Shown: in pieces, positions 47,182 to 57,333 of the stretch
Layout: every line of letters starts with the position of its first letter
Position numbering within the stretch: the stretch's first letter is position 1
NCBI RefSeq assembly: GCF_015352985.1
Contig: NZ_JACYXF010000011.1
Coordinates: 1-64,000 of the forward strand
Direction of reading: 5' to 3'
From: Noviherbaspirillum malthae
Lineage (GTDB): Bacteria > Pseudomonadota > Gammaproteobacteria > Burkholderiales > Burkholderiaceae_D
DNA length: 64,000 nucleotides
Translations under genes and position numbers: made by a program
The notes under the pieces: model-generated
Seen by the model: the letters and a program-made list of their open reading frames with translations, nothing else
Told to the model about the DNA's origin: nothing
Databases searched by the model: none

Positions 47182-47742
47182 ATGAGCGCATTTCCAACTA
47201 TCGATTACGAGACAATCTTCCGTCATGCCCCGGTCGGCATGTGCGTTTCCCACCATCGCGTGATCCAGGCCTGCAATGACACGCTGGCCCGCATGTTCGG
47301 CTATCAGGCGGGCGACCTCATCGGAAAATCCTTCCTGGTGCTGTACCCCACCCTGGACGAGTTCGAGCGCACCGGTGCCCGCATCGTGCCGATCATGAGC
47401 GCCAAGGGCCATTATTCGGACGAGCGCATCATGAAGCGTGCGAACCAGGAGCTATTCTGGTGCCATGTGAGCGGACGTTCCTTGATCCATGACGACCCGC
47501 ATGCGGCCGGTATCTGGACTTTCGAGGATCTGAGCGCCAAACGGCCGGTGACGGCCGAGCTGACCCCGCGCGAACGCGAGATCGCCGCCCTGCTGGTCGA
47601 AGGCAAGACCAGCAAGCTGATCGCCCGCCAGGTCGGGCTCAGCCCGCGCACCGTGGAAATGCACCGCGCCAAGCTGATGCGCAAGTTTTCGGCGGCGACA
47701 TCAAGCGAGCTGGTGCACCGCCTGGTCGGCGTGACAGGCTGA
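47182..47742 (+). CDS. PAS-LuxR transcriptional regulator
   Basis: The 186-residue protein has a PAS domain (about 8-115; APVGMCVSHHRVIQACNDTLARMFGY) and a LuxR-type helix-turn-helix (about 120-186; LTPREREIAALLVEGKTSKLIARQVGLSPRTVEMHRAKLMRKF). It lacks a receiver Asp, so ligand or redox sensing through PAS is implied, not phosphorylation. GAGGAAG precedes the ATG. It is divergent from scoAB, which makes regulation of ketone-body use a reasonable inference. Confidence 0.9.
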   Translation: MSAFPTIDYETIFRHAPVGMCVSHHRVIQACNDTLARMFGYQAGDLIGKSFLVLYPTLDEFERTGARIVPIMSAKGHYSDERIMKRANQELFWCHVSGRSLIHDDPHAAGIWTFEDLSAKRPVTAELTPREREIAALLVEGKTSKLIARQVGLSPRTVEMHRAKLMRKFSAATSSELVHRLVGVTG

Positions 47743-47783
47743 TCCAGCCCCGCGCCCTAACCAGGAAATGCTGATCTCGCCGT

Positions 47784-48197
47784 CTATTCCGGCGTGGCGA
47801 GCAGCGCCCGGATGCGCTCCGGCAGCGGCGCCGATTTTTCCTTGGGAAAATCGACCCAGACGATCTTGGCACCGCCTTCCGCGGCGATCACGTCCGGCTC
47901 GTCGATGCGGCGGATTTCCTGGTAGCTCTCGAAGCTGGACCGTCCGGGCTCCCCGACATAGGTACGGATCTCGATGTCACCCGGATACTTCAACTGCTTG
48001 ATGAAGGTGCACCGCGCATTGACGATGACCGGCCCTTCCCCGCTCGGGTCGGGCTCGCAGCCGGCTTCCACGAACCAGGAAATGCGGGCCTGCTCCAGAT
48101 AGCGGAAGTACACCGTGTTGTTGACATGTCCCATGGCGTCCATATCGCCCCAGCGGATGGGCATGCGCAGCGTATGGACCAGTTTTTTTGCTGTCAT
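47784..48197 (-). CDS. Acyl-CoA thioesterase (4-hydroxybenzoyl-CoA thioesterase fold)
   Basis: The 137-residue hot-dog protein has RWGDMDAMGHVNNTVYFRYLEQAR (15-38), the motif of the YbgC/4HBT group with Asp20 as the likely catalytic acid. A C-terminal GGAKIVWVDFPKEKSAPLPERIRALL follows. Substrates of such enzymes range from short acyl-CoA to aromatic CoA thioesters. It converges on the LuxR gene and lies 40 bp downstream of the SDR on the same strand. Confidence 0.9.
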   Translation of the reverse strand: MTAKKLVHTLRMPIRWGDMDAMGHVNNTVYFRYLEQARISWFVEAGCEPDPSGEGPVIVNARCTFIKQLKYPGDIEIRTYVGEPGRSSFESYQEIRRIDEPDVIAAEGGAKIVWVDFPKEKSAPLPERIRALLATPE

Positions 48198-48237
48198 CGG
48201 TATCAGTTATGGGTAAGGAGCGCTGTCAGTGCGCGGA

Positions 48238-49014
48238 TCAATACGCGGCCATGCCGTCGTCGGCGGTCACGATGGCGCCGTTCATGAAGCGGGATTCCTC
48301 GCCGGCGAGCAGCAGTAGCAGGCCGTCCAGATCTTCCGGCCGGCCCAGGCGCTTGCGCGGCAGCATGTCGATCAGCTGATGGCCGTGTTCGGTCGCGAAG
48401 TAGTCTTCATTGATTTCGGTACTGATGTAACCGGGACAGATGGCATTGACATTGATCCCGAAGCGGCCCCACTCCACTGCCATGGACTTGGTCATGTGCA
48501 CGACCGCCGCCTTGCTCATGCAGTAGATGCCGATCTGCGGCAGCACGCGCAGGCCGGCGACGGAGGCGATATTGATGATGCGATGCTGTTTCTTGGGATC
48601 ACCCTTGGCGCGCGCAATCATGCGCTTGGCGGTTTCCTGCGCGACGAAGAATGCGCCGCGCTGGTTGGTATCCACCACAAAGGCATAGTCCTCGGGGGTG
48701 ACGTCCACGAGGCGCTGGGTAGTGGAGACGCCGGAATTGTTCACCAGGATATCGATGGGACCGGCCTCGGTCTCGGCGTGGGCGATGGCAGCCTTGATGC
48801 TGCCGTAGTCGGTGACGTCCAGCGAGACGACATGTGCGGCGCCGCCGCCGGCTTCGATTTCGGCACGCAACTCCTTGAGCCGGTCCAGGCGGCGCGAAGC
48901 GAGCACCACTTGTGCGCCGGCTTGTGCAAGAACCTTGGCGAAACGTGCGCCCAAACCGCTGGATGCGCCGGTGACGAGGGCAATTTTGCCCTCAAAATTG
49001 ACTTCAATCCCCAC
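48238..49014 (-). CDS. Short-chain dehydrogenase/reductase (GTG start)
   Basis: The 258-residue classical SDR has TGASSGLG (15-22), NNSG (92-95, Ser in place of the usual Ala), Ser151, Tyr164 and Lys168. The S40-R41-R42 basic stretch after beta-2 suggests NADP(H). GTG at 49014 has GGAGAAACTT ahead. Substrate unknown; its pairing with an acyl-CoA thioesterase gene hints at a fatty or hydroxyacyl substrate. It is divergent from the ETF-QO gene. Confidence 0.9.
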   Translation of the reverse strand: MGIEVNFEGKIALVTGASSGLGARFAKVLAQAGAQVVLASRRLDRLKELRAEIEAGGGAAHVVSLDVTDYGSIKAAIAHAETEAGPIDILVNNSGVSTTQRLVDVTPEDYAFVVDTNQRGAFFVAQETAKRMIARAKGDPKKQHRIINIASVAGLRVLPQIGIYCMSKAAVVHMTKSMAVEWGRFGINVNAICPGYISTEINEDYFATEHGHQLIDMLPRKRLGRPEDLDGLLLLLAGEESRFMNGAIVTADDGMAAY

Positions 49015-49176
49015 AAGTTTCTCCTTTTATTGATTCCTGATTCGGCTTACATCTCTGGCAAGACGTTATCATTACATGAAAGAGCGGCAATTAGAGCGTG
49101 GCGTCTAGCGTTCAATCGCAAAATCCACGACAATTAGCACGTTCGTTCGATAATTCTAAACTACCTTGGTGAGACC

Positions 49177-50853
49177 ATGACGCAGACCCAAAACCTGATA
49201 GAACAATACGGCCCGCGCGAAGCGATGGAATACGACGTCGTCATCGTCGGCGGCGGCCCGGCCGGCCTGTCAGCAGCCATACGACTCAAGCAACTGGCCG
49301 CCGAACAGGGCCGCGAGGTCGCCGTCTGCGTGCTGGAAAAAGGCTCCGAAGTCGGCGCGCATATTCTCTCCGGCGCCGTCATGGATCCGATCGCCATGAA
49401 CGAGCTGTTTCCCAACTGGAAGGAACTCGGCGCCCCGCTCAACACCCCCGTCACCGAAGACCAGTTTCTCTTCCTGACCGAAAAGAAAGCCACCAAGACC
49501 CCCGGCTGGGCACTGCCCGCCTGCTTCCAGAACCACGGCAATTATGTGATCTCGCTGGCCAACGTGGTGCGCTGGCTCGGCCAGCAGGCCGAATCGCTCG
49601 GCGTGGAAATCTTCCCCGGCTTCCCGGCGGCCGAGGTGCTCTACAACGACGACGGTTCCGTCAAGGGCGTGGCCACCGGCAACATGGGCGTGGACCGCGA
49701 AGGCAATCCGACCGATGCCTTCCAGCTCGGCATGGAGCTGCATGCGAAGTACACCTTCTTTGCCGAGGGCTCGCGCGGCCATCTCGGCAAGCAGCTCATG
49801 ACCAAGTACCAGCTCAACAAGGAGTCCGATCCGCAGACCTATGCCATCGGCATCAAGGAGCTGTGGGAAATCGATCCCAAGATGCACAAGCCGGGTCTGG
49901 TGATCCATACCGCCGGCTGGCCGCTCGATGCCGATACCTATGGCGGCTCATTCCTGTACCATCTGGAAAACAACCAGGTCGCAGTCGGCTACGTGGTGGG
50001 TCTCGCCTATCAGAACCCCTACCTGTCGCCGTACGAGGAATTCCAGCGCTACAAGACGCATCCGGAAATCCGCAAGTACTTCGAGGGCGGCAAGCGCATC
50101 TCCTACGGCGCGCGGGCGCTGACGGCCGGCGGCCTCCAATCGCTGCCCAAGCTGACCTTCCCGGGCGGCGTGCTGATCGGCTGCGATGCGGGCTTCCTGA
50201 ACGCGTCGCGCATCAAGGGCAGCCATGCGGCGATGAAGACCGGCATGATGGCGGCCGAAGCGGCGTTCGAGGCACTGGGCGCCGGCCGTGCGCAGGATGA
50301 ACTGACCGCCTATCCGGAAGCCTTCAAGACCTCCTGGCTGCATGAAGAGCTGTACAAGGGCCGCAACTTCAAGCCCTTCATGACGCAGGGCCTGTACAAG
50401 GGCACGCTGATGGTGGGCATCGACCAGGTGCTGTTCCGCGGCAAGGCGCCGTGGACACTGCGTCACAAGCACGCCGACCACGAATGCCTGCGCCCGGCAT
50501 CGGACTTCAAGCCGATCGTCTATCCGAAGCCCGACGGCAAGCTGACCTTCGACCGCCTGTCCTCGGTGTTCATTTCGAACACCAACCATGCAGAAGAGCA
50601 GCCGGTGCACCTGACGCTCAAGGACCCGAGCGTGCCGGTCAACATCAACCTGGCGCAGTATGCGGGGCCGGAACAGCGCTACTGCCCGGCGGGCGTGTAC
50701 GAGTATGTGCAGAACGATGCCGGCCAGGACCGCCTGCAGATCAATGCGCAGAACTGCGTGCACTGCAAGACCTGCGACATCAAGGATCCGACCCAAAACA
50801 TCGTCTGGGTCACGCCCGAAGGCGGCGGCGGACCGAATTATCCGAACATGTGA
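49177..50853 (+). CDS. Electron transfer flavoprotein-ubiquinone oxidoreductase
   Basis: The 558-residue inner-membrane enzyme passes electrons from ETF (beta-oxidation, amino-acid dehydrogenases) to ubiquinone. An N-terminal FAD site ([17 protein letters not shown], about 18-34), the ubiquinone-binding membrane face in the middle and a C-terminal [4Fe-4S] domain with the four Cys of [10 protein letters not shown] and [16 protein letters not shown] are all present. The length is that of bacterial ETF-QO. It links fatty-acid oxidation to the respiratory chain alongside complex I. A strong terminator follows. Confidence 0.96.
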   Translation: MTQTQNLIEQYGPREAMEYDVVIVGGGPAGLSAAIRLKQLAAEQGREVAVCVLEKGSEVGAHILSGAVMDPIAMNELFPNWKELGAPLNTPVTEDQFLFLTEKKATKTPGWALPACFQNHGNYVISLANVVRWLGQQAESLGVEIFPGFPAAEVLYNDDGSVKGVATGNMGVDREGNPTDAFQLGMELHAKYTFFAEGSRGHLGKQLMTKYQLNKESDPQTYAIGIKELWEIDPKMHKPGLVIHTAGWPLDADTYGGSFLYHLENNQVAVGYVVGLAYQNPYLSPYEEFQRYKTHPEIRKYFEGGKRISYGARALTAGGLQSLPKLTFPGGVLIGCDAGFLNASRIKGSHAAMKTGMMAAEAAFEALGAGRAQDELTAYPEAFKTSWLHEELYKGRNFKPFMTQGLYKGTLMVGIDQVLFRGKAPWTLRHKHADHECLRPASDFKPIVYPKPDGKLTFDRLSSVFISNTNHAEEQPVHLTLKDPSVPVNINLAQYAGPEQRYCPAGVYEYVQNDAGQDRLQINAQNCVHCKTCDIKDPTQNIVWVTPEGGGGPNYPNM

Positions 50854-50860
50854 TGCAATA

Positions 50861-50888
50861 AAAAAGAGCCGCGGATGCGGCTCTTTTT
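50861..50888. terminator. Bidirectional terminator between ETF-QO and Nudix genes
   Basis: AAAAAGAGCCGC and GCGGCTCTTTTT form a 12-bp perfect stem with a GGAT loop. The runs on both sides let it stop the convergent transcripts in both directions. Confidence 0.92.
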
Positions 50889-50925
50889 TCATATGGAAAG
50901 GTTGTGCAACGACGAAAGAACCCGC

Positions 50926-51474
50926 TCACGGTTTCCATTGACCGCTGATGATCCTCTCCAGCCAGAAGCTGCCGATCACGGTTTTCACGTCGGTGATTTT
51001 CCCTGTCCTTACCCATTCGAGCATCTCCGGAACCGTGGCGGTGAAGGTCTCCAGGAACTCGCCTTCATCCAGCTTGCGTTCGCCGGCAGTCAGGCCGCGC
51101 GCCAGGAAGATGTCGAGGTGTTCATCCGAGTAGGCAATGGCATTGTGGATCGTGCAGAGGAAATGCCAGTCTGTCGCCGTATATCCGGTCTCTTCCTGCA
51201 ATTCGCGCTTCGCGCATTCCAGCGGATCTTCATTCGGGTCTATCTTTCCGGCCGGGAATTCGATGAACACATCATGCATCGGATAGCGGAACTGCCGCTC
51301 CAGCAGTACCGATCCGTCATCCAGCAGGGGAAGAATCACGACCGCGCCGGGATGCGTGATGTACTCGCGCTTGGTCAGTTTGCCGTCGGGGAGACGGATG
51401 GTGTCGCGCTGAACCTTGAGAAAATGTCCGTCATAGGCGACTTCGGTGTCGACCTGGGTCTCTTTCAAATCCAT
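50926..51474 (-). CDS. Nudix hydrolase (ADP-ribose pyrophosphatase type)
   Basis: The 182-residue protein has the Nudix box complete at about 78-100 (GKIDPNEDPLECAKRELQEETGY, with the REXXEE Mg2+ ligands) and the ADPRase-type upstream EFPAG. Such enzymes hydrolyse ADP-ribose to AMP and ribose-5-phosphate. ATG at 51474 follows AGGG; an upstream TTG would add six residues. It lies 67 bp downstream of the DUF2818 gene on the same strand and is probably the last gene of the nuo transcription unit or a separate one. Confidence 0.92.
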   Translation of the reverse strand: MDLKETQVDTEVAYDGHFLKVQRDTIRLPDGKLTKREYITHPGAVVILPLLDDGSVLLERQFRYPMHDVFIEFPAGKIDPNEDPLECAKRELQEETGYTATDWHFLCTIHNAIAYSDEHLDIFLARGLTAGERKLDEGEFLETFTATVPEMLEWVRTGKITDVKTVIGSFWLERIISGQWKP

Positions 51475-51541
51475 GCCTGCCCTATTCCACAAAAGAAAGC
51501 CACCATTGTAAGGGCTCGACCGCTGCAGACCTTAGAGCAAA

Positions 51542-51847
51542 TCAACCATGGTGCTTGCGCAGATAACGGAAAACGAAGCCGGGAAAGGCGAGAACCAGGA
51601 AAAGACACGCCGTGATGGCATAGAACTCCCACCGCTGCGCAAATGTATTGCCGATCCGGGATTCGATCAGATAGGCAATGCCGCCCACGATGAAGTACAG
51701 GACGATGAGTTCGAGCAGCCGGAGCCAGAGGGATTTAACGGGACGCCTGAGAGGCAGGGCTCCCAGGACACGTTCATTGACAAACGGGAGGTTGGCGGCA
51801 ACTGCCGCCAACAGGATGACAAACCACGCTGAAAGCGAAACATCCAC
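51542..51847 (-). CDS. DUF2818 membrane protein at the end of the nuo operon
   Basis: The 101-residue protein has three likely helices (about 5-23, 40-62 and 72-93). It matches the DUF2818 family that follows nuoN in betaproteobacteria; the function is unknown. It begins 14 bp after the nuoN stop, so it is cotranscribed with complex I. A role in assembly or membrane insertion of complex I is conceivable but not shown. Confidence 0.85.
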   Translation of the reverse strand: MDVSLSAWFVILLAAVAANLPFVNERVLGALPLRRPVKSLWLRLLELIVLYFIVGGIAYLIESRIGNTFAQRWEFYAITACLFLVLAFPGFVFRYLRKHHG

Positions 51848-51861
51848 TGCGTTATATCGCT

Positions 51862-53343
51862 TCAGGAAGACAGGGTTCTGACCATGGCCGTTGCGCAGAG
51901 CGCCATCAGCGGACCGGGCAGGATGCCGAGGACCAGCACCGCCAGGCCGTTGGCCGTCAGCGTGAGACGCATGTCGCCCGGAACCTCGATCTTGCTGTTG
52001 TCCACCGGGTCATCGAAGTACATGACCTTCACCACGCGCAGATAGTAGAACGCGCCGATCAGGGACAGCAGCACCGACAGCACCGCAAGCCAGACCTGGC
52101 CTGTGCTCAGCACCGCCTGCAGAACCGCCAGCTTGGCATAGAAACCAACTGTCGGCGGAATGCCGGTGAGCGAGAACATCAAAATCAGCATGACCAGGGC
52201 GAACAAGGGGCTGCGCTGATTCAGGCCCTTGAAGTCGTCGATGCTTTCGGCTTCGAAACCGGCGCGTGCCAGCAGCATGATCAGACCGAAGGTGCCCAAT
52301 GTGGTCAGCACATAGGCGACCGAATAGAACATCGCCGAGCTGTAGGCATTTGCGGCGGAGGAGGCATTGCCGTTCACGACGCCGGCCAGCATGCCCAGCA
52401 GCATGAAGCCCATCTGGCCGATGGTGGAATAGGCCAGCATGCGCTTCAGGTTGGTCTGCACGATGGCTGTGATGTTACCCACCGCCATGGACAGGACCGC
52501 AAGTACCGTCAGCATCTGCTGCCAGTCGATCGCGAGCGGGAACAGGCCTTCGACCAGCAGGCGGATGCAGATGGCGAAGCCGGCCAGCTTGGGCGCGCCG
52601 CCGAGCAAAAGCGTGACCGCAGTCGGAGCACCCTGGTACACGTCGGGCACCCACATGTGGAAAGGCACGACACCCAGCTTGAAGGCCAGACCGGCTACCA
52701 GGAACACGAGACCGAACACCAGCACCGTCTTGTTGACGCTGCCGGAAGCCGTCGCCTTCGCGACTTCGGTGAGGTCGAGCGAGCCGGTTGCGCCGTAGAG
52801 CATCGACATGCCATACAGCAGGAAGCCCGAGGACAGCGCGCCGAGGACGAAGTACTTCATCGCCGCTTCCGTCGACACCGCATTGCCGCGGCGAAGCGCC
52901 ACCAGCGCGTAGGTTGCCAGCGACATGAGCTCAACGCCCAGGTAGATGATCAGGAAGTTGTTACCCGAGATCATGACCATTTGGCCCAGCAGCGAGAACA
53001 GGGCGAGGACATAAAACTCTCCCCCGAGGCCGTTGCTCAGCATGCCCCTCTCGGTGGCGTACTGGCGGGAATAGATCAGTGTCACGCCCATCGCGATGTA
53101 CGAGCAAATCTTCAGGAAGTTCGACATCGCATCCGACACGAACATGTTATTGAAGGTATATGCCGTCGGATTGGCGTAATCGGCCGCATTCAGCGCAATA
53201 CAGACCAGCAGCGTGACAATGGTCAGCGCGTAGGTGACGTGGCGCTTGCCATCCTTCACGAACATGTCGATCAGAAGAATGGCCGACGTCGCTATCAGCA
53301 GGAAGATTTCCGGATAAACCGGTGCGAAATTTACAGTGTTCAT
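51862..53343 (-). CDS. nuoN: NADH-quinone oxidoreductase subunit N
   Basis: The 493-residue antiporter-like subunit of complex I is one of the three proton-pumping subunits, with about 14 helices. Typical segments are [18 protein letters not shown] (with the conserved Glu of helix 5), [22 protein letters not shown] and [17 protein letters not shown]. It lies 48 bp after nuoM. Confidence 0.97.
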   Translation of the reverse strand: MNTVNFAPVYPEIFLLIATSAILLIDMFVKDGKRHVTYALTIVTLLVCIALNAADYANPTAYTFNNMFVSDAMSNFLKICSYIAMGVTLIYSRQYATERGMLSNGLGGEFYVLALFSLLGQMVMISGNNFLIIYLGVELMSLATYALVALRRGNAVSTEAAMKYFVLGALSSGFLLYGMSMLYGATGSLDLTEVAKATASGSVNKTVLVFGLVFLVAGLAFKLGVVPFHMWVPDVYQGAPTAVTLLLGGAPKLAGFAICIRLLVEGLFPLAIDWQQMLTVLAVLSMAVGNITAIVQTNLKRMLAYSTIGQMGFMLLGMLAGVVNGNASSAANAYSSAMFYSVAYVLTTLGTFGLIMLLARAGFEAESIDDFKGLNQRSPLFALVMLILMFSLTGIPPTVGFYAKLAVLQAVLSTGQVWLAVLSVLLSLIGAFYYLRVVKVMYFDDPVDNSKIEVPGDMRLTLTANGLAVLVLGILPGPLMALCATAMVRTLSS

Positions 53344-53391
53344 CTTGTCGTCGCTATTGTGCGTTCATTCATGCATTCAGCAGGATGCCGG

Positions 53392-54882
53392 TCATTGCAG
53401 CTTGGAGATCGCGACATGCTTAAGCAGGTCATCGACGGAAATCTGCATGACATCGGTGAACGGTGCCGGATAGACGCCCATCGCAATCACGGCGATGGCC
53501 AGCACGCTCAGCATGAAGAATTCGCGGGCATTCAGGTCGGTCAGCTCGGCCACGTGCTTGTTGCCGATTTCACCGAAGACAACGCGCTTGACCAGCCACA
53601 GCGAGTACGCTGCGCCGAAGATCAGCGCCGTCGCGGCGAGCAGGCCGATCCAGAAGTTGAATTTCACCGCGCCCAGGATCACCATGAATTCGCCGACGAA
53701 GCCGGAAGTGGCCGGCAGGCCGCAGTTGGCCAGCGAAAACAGCACGAAGAATGCGGCGAAGCGGGGCATGGTATTGATTACGCCGCCGTAGTCGGCGATC
53801 TGGCGGGAGTGCATGCGGTCGTACAGTACGCCGATGCAAAGGAACATGGCGCCCGACACGAAACCGTGGGAAATCATTTGCACGATACCGCCCTGCACTG
53901 CCATGTCGTTGAACATGAAGAAGCCGAGCGTGACGAAACCCATGTGCGCAATCGATGAATACGCCACCAGCTTCTTCATGTCGGCCTGCACCAGGGCGAC
54001 CAGGCCGATGTAGATCACCGCGATCAGGGACAGCGTGATGATGAAGCCCGACAGGCTATGGCTGGCATCCGGCGCAATCGGCAGGGAGAACCGCAGGAAG
54101 CCGTAGGCGCCCAGCTTCAGCATGATCGCGGCCAGCACAACGGAACCGCCAGTCGGTGCTTCGACGTGGGCGTCGGGCAGCCAGGTGTGCACAGGCCACA
54201 TCGGCACCTTGACCGCGAAAGCCATCAGGAAGGCAAGGAAGATCAGGATCTGCACGTCGAGCGGCAGCGGCAGCTTGTGCCAGGTCAGGATTTCGAAGCT
54301 GCCGCCGGATTTGAAGTACAGGTACAGAAGCGCCACCAGCGTCAGCAGCGAGCCGAGCAAGGTATAGAGGAAGAACTTGATTGCCGCATAGACGCGGTTC
54401 GCACCGCCCCAGACACCGATGATGATGAACATCGGGATCAGGGTCGCTTCGAAGAACACGTAGAACAGCAGGCCGTCGAGCGCGCAGAACACGCCGATCA
54501 TCAGGCCCGACAGGATCAGGAACGCGCCCATGTACTGAGCGACGCGCTTCTCGATCACTTCCCAGCCGGCGATGACCACGATGATCGTGATGAAGGCGGT
54601 CAGCAGGACGAACCAGATCGAAATGCCGTCGACGCCGAGCAGGTACTGGACATTGAATCGCTCGATCCAGGAAGCCTTTTCGACGAACTGCATGCCGTGC
54701 GCTGTCCTGTCGAACTGGTTAATCAGCGGCAAGGTGACGAGGAAGCTGATGATCGAACCGATCAGCGAGACTCCGCGCACCAGGCCGGGATTGTCGTCCT
54801 TGCCGAATACAAGGACGAATATGCCGAATACGATCGGACACCAGATCGCAAGGCTCAAGAGAGGAAAAGTTGACTGCATCAT
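53392..54882 (-). CDS. nuoM: NADH-quinone oxidoreductase subunit M
   Basis: The 496-residue proton-pumping subunit has about 14 helices. FFEATLIPMFIIIGVWGG holds the key Glu of helix 5, and the PVHTWLPDAHVEAPTGGSVVLAAIMLKLGAYG motif and the Lys of KKLVAYSSIAHMGF are intact. Two adjacent ATG codons open the gene; the first is taken. It lies between nuoL and nuoN. Confidence 0.97.
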   Translation of the reverse strand: MMQSTFPLLSLAIWCPIVFGIFVLVFGKDDNPGLVRGVSLIGSIISFLVTLPLINQFDRTAHGMQFVEKASWIERFNVQYLLGVDGISIWFVLLTAFITIIVVIAGWEVIEKRVAQYMGAFLILSGLMIGVFCALDGLLFYVFFEATLIPMFIIIGVWGGANRVYAAIKFFLYTLLGSLLTLVALLYLYFKSGGSFEILTWHKLPLPLDVQILIFLAFLMAFAVKVPMWPVHTWLPDAHVEAPTGGSVVLAAIMLKLGAYGFLRFSLPIAPDASHSLSGFIITLSLIAVIYIGLVALVQADMKKLVAYSSIAHMGFVTLGFFMFNDMAVQGGIVQMISHGFVSGAMFLCIGVLYDRMHSRQIADYGGVINTMPRFAAFFVLFSLANCGLPATSGFVGEFMVILGAVKFNFWIGLLAATALIFGAAYSLWLVKRVVFGEIGNKHVAELTDLNAREFFMLSVLAIAVIAMGVYPAPFTDVMQISVDDLLKHVAISKLQ

Positions 54883-54909
54883 GGTTTTTATTTGCTCTAC
54901 TTCGCCAAC

Positions 54910-56985
54910 TTATTTGGCAAACGACGGGAACGGCATGAAATAGATCAGGAAGCCCAGAACGCCGATGATCATCACGAAGGCGTAGTGGTAGATGTAACCG
55001 GACTGCAGGTGACGGATCACCGTGGAGAACCAGCCCACCGCCTTGGCGCTGCCGTTGACGATCAGACCATCGATCAGCGTCCGGTCACCCACTTTCCACA
55101 GCCCTCCTCCGAGGACGCGGGCGCCGGCGCCGAACACTACTTCATTGAACTTGTCCATGTAGTACTTGTTTTCCAGGATCGTGTAGATGCCATGGAACTT
55201 GCTGTAGAACCACGCGGGAACCCTGGGGTTGACCATGTAGCAGTAATAGGCAGCAACGACACCGGCCAGCGCCAGGTAGAACGGCGCGGTAGTGAACGCA
55301 TGGATGCCCATGGCAACCGCGCCATGGAATTCTTCGGTCAGGATTTCCATCGCCTTGTGCGTTTCGCCGACGAAGATGACGTTCTTGAAGAAGTCGCCGT
55401 GCAGCATCGGACCGATGGCGAGGAAACCGATCACAACCGAAGGAATCGCAAGCAGGATCAGCGGCAGAGTCACGACGAACGGGGACTCATGCGGCTTCTC
55501 GCCCGGTGCAAGACCATGGTGATGGTGTGCGTCATGCGCGTTGTCATGCTCTTCATGTGCATCGTGCGCATCATGGCCGTGGTGCCCGTGATGATCATGC
55601 GCCTTGCCGAAGCGCTCTTCGCCGTGGAACACGAGGAAGTACATGCGGAAGGAGTAGAAAGCCGTGACGAAAACGCCTGCCAGCACTGCGAAATTGGCAA
55701 AGCCGGAACCCCAGATGTGGGTTTCATGCACCGCCTCGATGATGCTGTCCTTCGAATAGAAACCGGAGAAGAACGGCGTTCCGATCAGCGCGAGCGAACC
55801 GAGCAGCGAGGTGATCCAGGTAATCGGCATGTACTTGCGCAGGCCGCCCATGTTCCGGATGTCCTGGTCATGATGCATGCCGATGATGACCGAACCCGCG
55901 CCGAGGAACAGCAGTGCCTTGAAGAACGCGTGGGTCATCAGGTGGAACACGGCTGCGGAGTATGCCGATGCGCCGAGGGCGACTGTCATGTAACCCAGCT
56001 GCGACAGCGTCGAATAAGCGACCACGCGCTTGATGTCGTTCTGGATGATGCCGAGGAAGCCCATGAACAATGCAGTGATCGAGCCGATCACCAGCACGAA
56101 GGACAGCGCGGTATCGGACAGCTCGAACAGCGGCGACATGCGCGTCACCATGAAGATGCCGGCCGTCACCATGGTCGCAGCGTGAATCAGCGCGGAAATC
56201 GGCGTCGGGCCTTCCATGGAATCGGGCAGCCAGACATGCAGCGGGAACTGGGCCGACTTGCCCATGGCGCCGATGAACAGGCAGATGCATGCCACGGTGA
56301 GCAGCATCCAGTCGGTGCCCGGCAAGGTGAGCGCAGCCAATTCTTCCTTCTTCGCAAACACTTCGCCGTAGTTCATCGAACCGGCGTAGGCCAGCAGCAG
56401 ACCAATGCCCAGGATGAAGCCGAAGTCACCCACGCGGTTGACCAGGAAGGCCTTCATGTTTGCGTAGATCGCTGTCGGACGGGTGTACCAGAAACCGATC
56501 AGCAGGTAGGACACCAGGCCGACCGCTTCCCAGCCGAAGAACAGCTGCAGGAAGTTGTTGCTCATGACGAGCATCAGCATCGAGAAGGTGAACAGCGAGA
56601 TGTACGAGAAGAAGCGGTTGTAGCCTTCATCATCGGCCATGTAACCTATGGTGTAGATGTGCACCATCAGCGACACGGACGTCACCACGCACATCATCAT
56701 TGCGGTCAGGCTGTCGACCAGGAAGCCGATCTCCAGCTTCAGCCCCATCACCGTCATCCAGTTGTAGATGGTGCCGTTGTAGGTGGCGCCGTCCATGACT
56801 GCCAGCAGCGTCTGAACGGAAATGATGAATGCGATCAGAACACCGAGGATGGTCGCGGAATGCGACGCGGTGCGGCCGATCTTGTTGCCGAAAAACTTGG
56901 TGCCGAACAGGCCTGCGATTGCAGAGCCTGCGAGTGGTGCCAGAGGCACGGCCAAGAGTAGATGTGGGTTGAGTTGCCCCGCCAT
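54910..56985 (-). CDS. nuoL: NADH-quinone oxidoreductase subunit L, with His-rich loop
   Basis: The 691-residue terminal proton-pumping subunit has a long lateral C-terminal helix. The core HVWLPDSMEGPTPISALIHAATMVTAGIFM and IKRVVAYSTLSQLGYM are present. A His/Asp-rich loop (about 460-491, 14 His in about 30 residues) lies between helices. The start at 56985 (MAGQLNPHLLLAVPLAPLAG) is chosen on AAGG ahead of the ATG and the alignment; the open frame goes 34 codons further up. It lies between nuoK and nuoM. Confidence 0.96.
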   Translation of the reverse strand: MAGQLNPHLLLAVPLAPLAGSAIAGLFGTKFFGNKIGRTASHSATILGVLIAFIISVQTLLAVMDGATYNGTIYNWMTVMGLKLEIGFLVDSLTAMMMCVVTSVSLMVHIYTIGYMADDEGYNRFFSYISLFTFSMLMLVMSNNFLQLFFGWEAVGLVSYLLIGFWYTRPTAIYANMKAFLVNRVGDFGFILGIGLLLAYAGSMNYGEVFAKKEELAALTLPGTDWMLLTVACICLFIGAMGKSAQFPLHVWLPDSMEGPTPISALIHAATMVTAGIFMVTRMSPLFELSDTALSFVLVIGSITALFMGFLGIIQNDIKRVVAYSTLSQLGYMTVALGASAYSAAVFHLMTHAFFKALLFLGAGSVIIGMHHDQDIRNMGGLRKYMPITWITSLLGSLALIGTPFFSGFYSKDSIIEAVHETHIWGSGFANFAVLAGVFVTAFYSFRMYFLVFHGEERFGKAHDHHGHHGHDAHDAHEEHDNAHDAHHHHGLAPGEKPHESPFVVTLPLILLAIPSVVIGFLAIGPMLHGDFFKNVIFVGETHKAMEILTEEFHGAVAMGIHAFTTAPFYLALAGVVAAYYCYMVNPRVPAWFYSKFHGIYTILENKYYMDKFNEVVFGAGARVLGGGLWKVGDRTLIDGLIVNGSAKAVGWFSTVIRHLQSGYIYHYAFVMIIGVLGFLIYFMPFPSFAK

Positions 56986-57013
56986 GATGGACCTTATCCG
57001 TTTATTTTTCTGG

Positions 57014-57322
57014 TTAACCTTTGAGACTGTCGAGATCTTCCACGTTGATGGTGTCCAGATTACGGAACAGAACCACCAGGATGGCAAGACCGATCGCGGA
57101 TTCCGCTGCAGCCACCGTCAGAATGAAGAAGACGAAAATCTGTCCTGCCGCATCGCCGAGATAATGCGAGAAGGCGATGAAGTTCATGTTCACCGCCAGC
57201 AGCATCAGTTCGATTGCCATCAGCAGCACGATGATGTTCTTGCGGTTAAGGAAGATGCCGACGATCGAAATGGCGAACAGGATCGCGCCAAGGATCAGGT
57301 AATGTGCAAGTGAGAGAGCCAC
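57014..57322 (-). CDS. nuoK: NADH-quinone oxidoreductase subunit K
   Basis: The 102-residue three-helix subunit has the conserved membrane Glu residues (IELMLLAVN and [12 protein letters not shown]) that form part of the proton path. It starts at GTG with AAGGA upstream. It follows nuoJ by 11 bp. Confidence 0.96.
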   Translation of the reverse strand: MALSLAHYLILGAILFAISIVGIFLNRKNIIVLLMAIELMLLAVNMNFIAFSHYLGDAAGQIFVFFILTVAAAESAIGLAILVVLFRNLDTINVEDLDSLKG

Positions 57323-57333
57323 GGTGCGATTCC

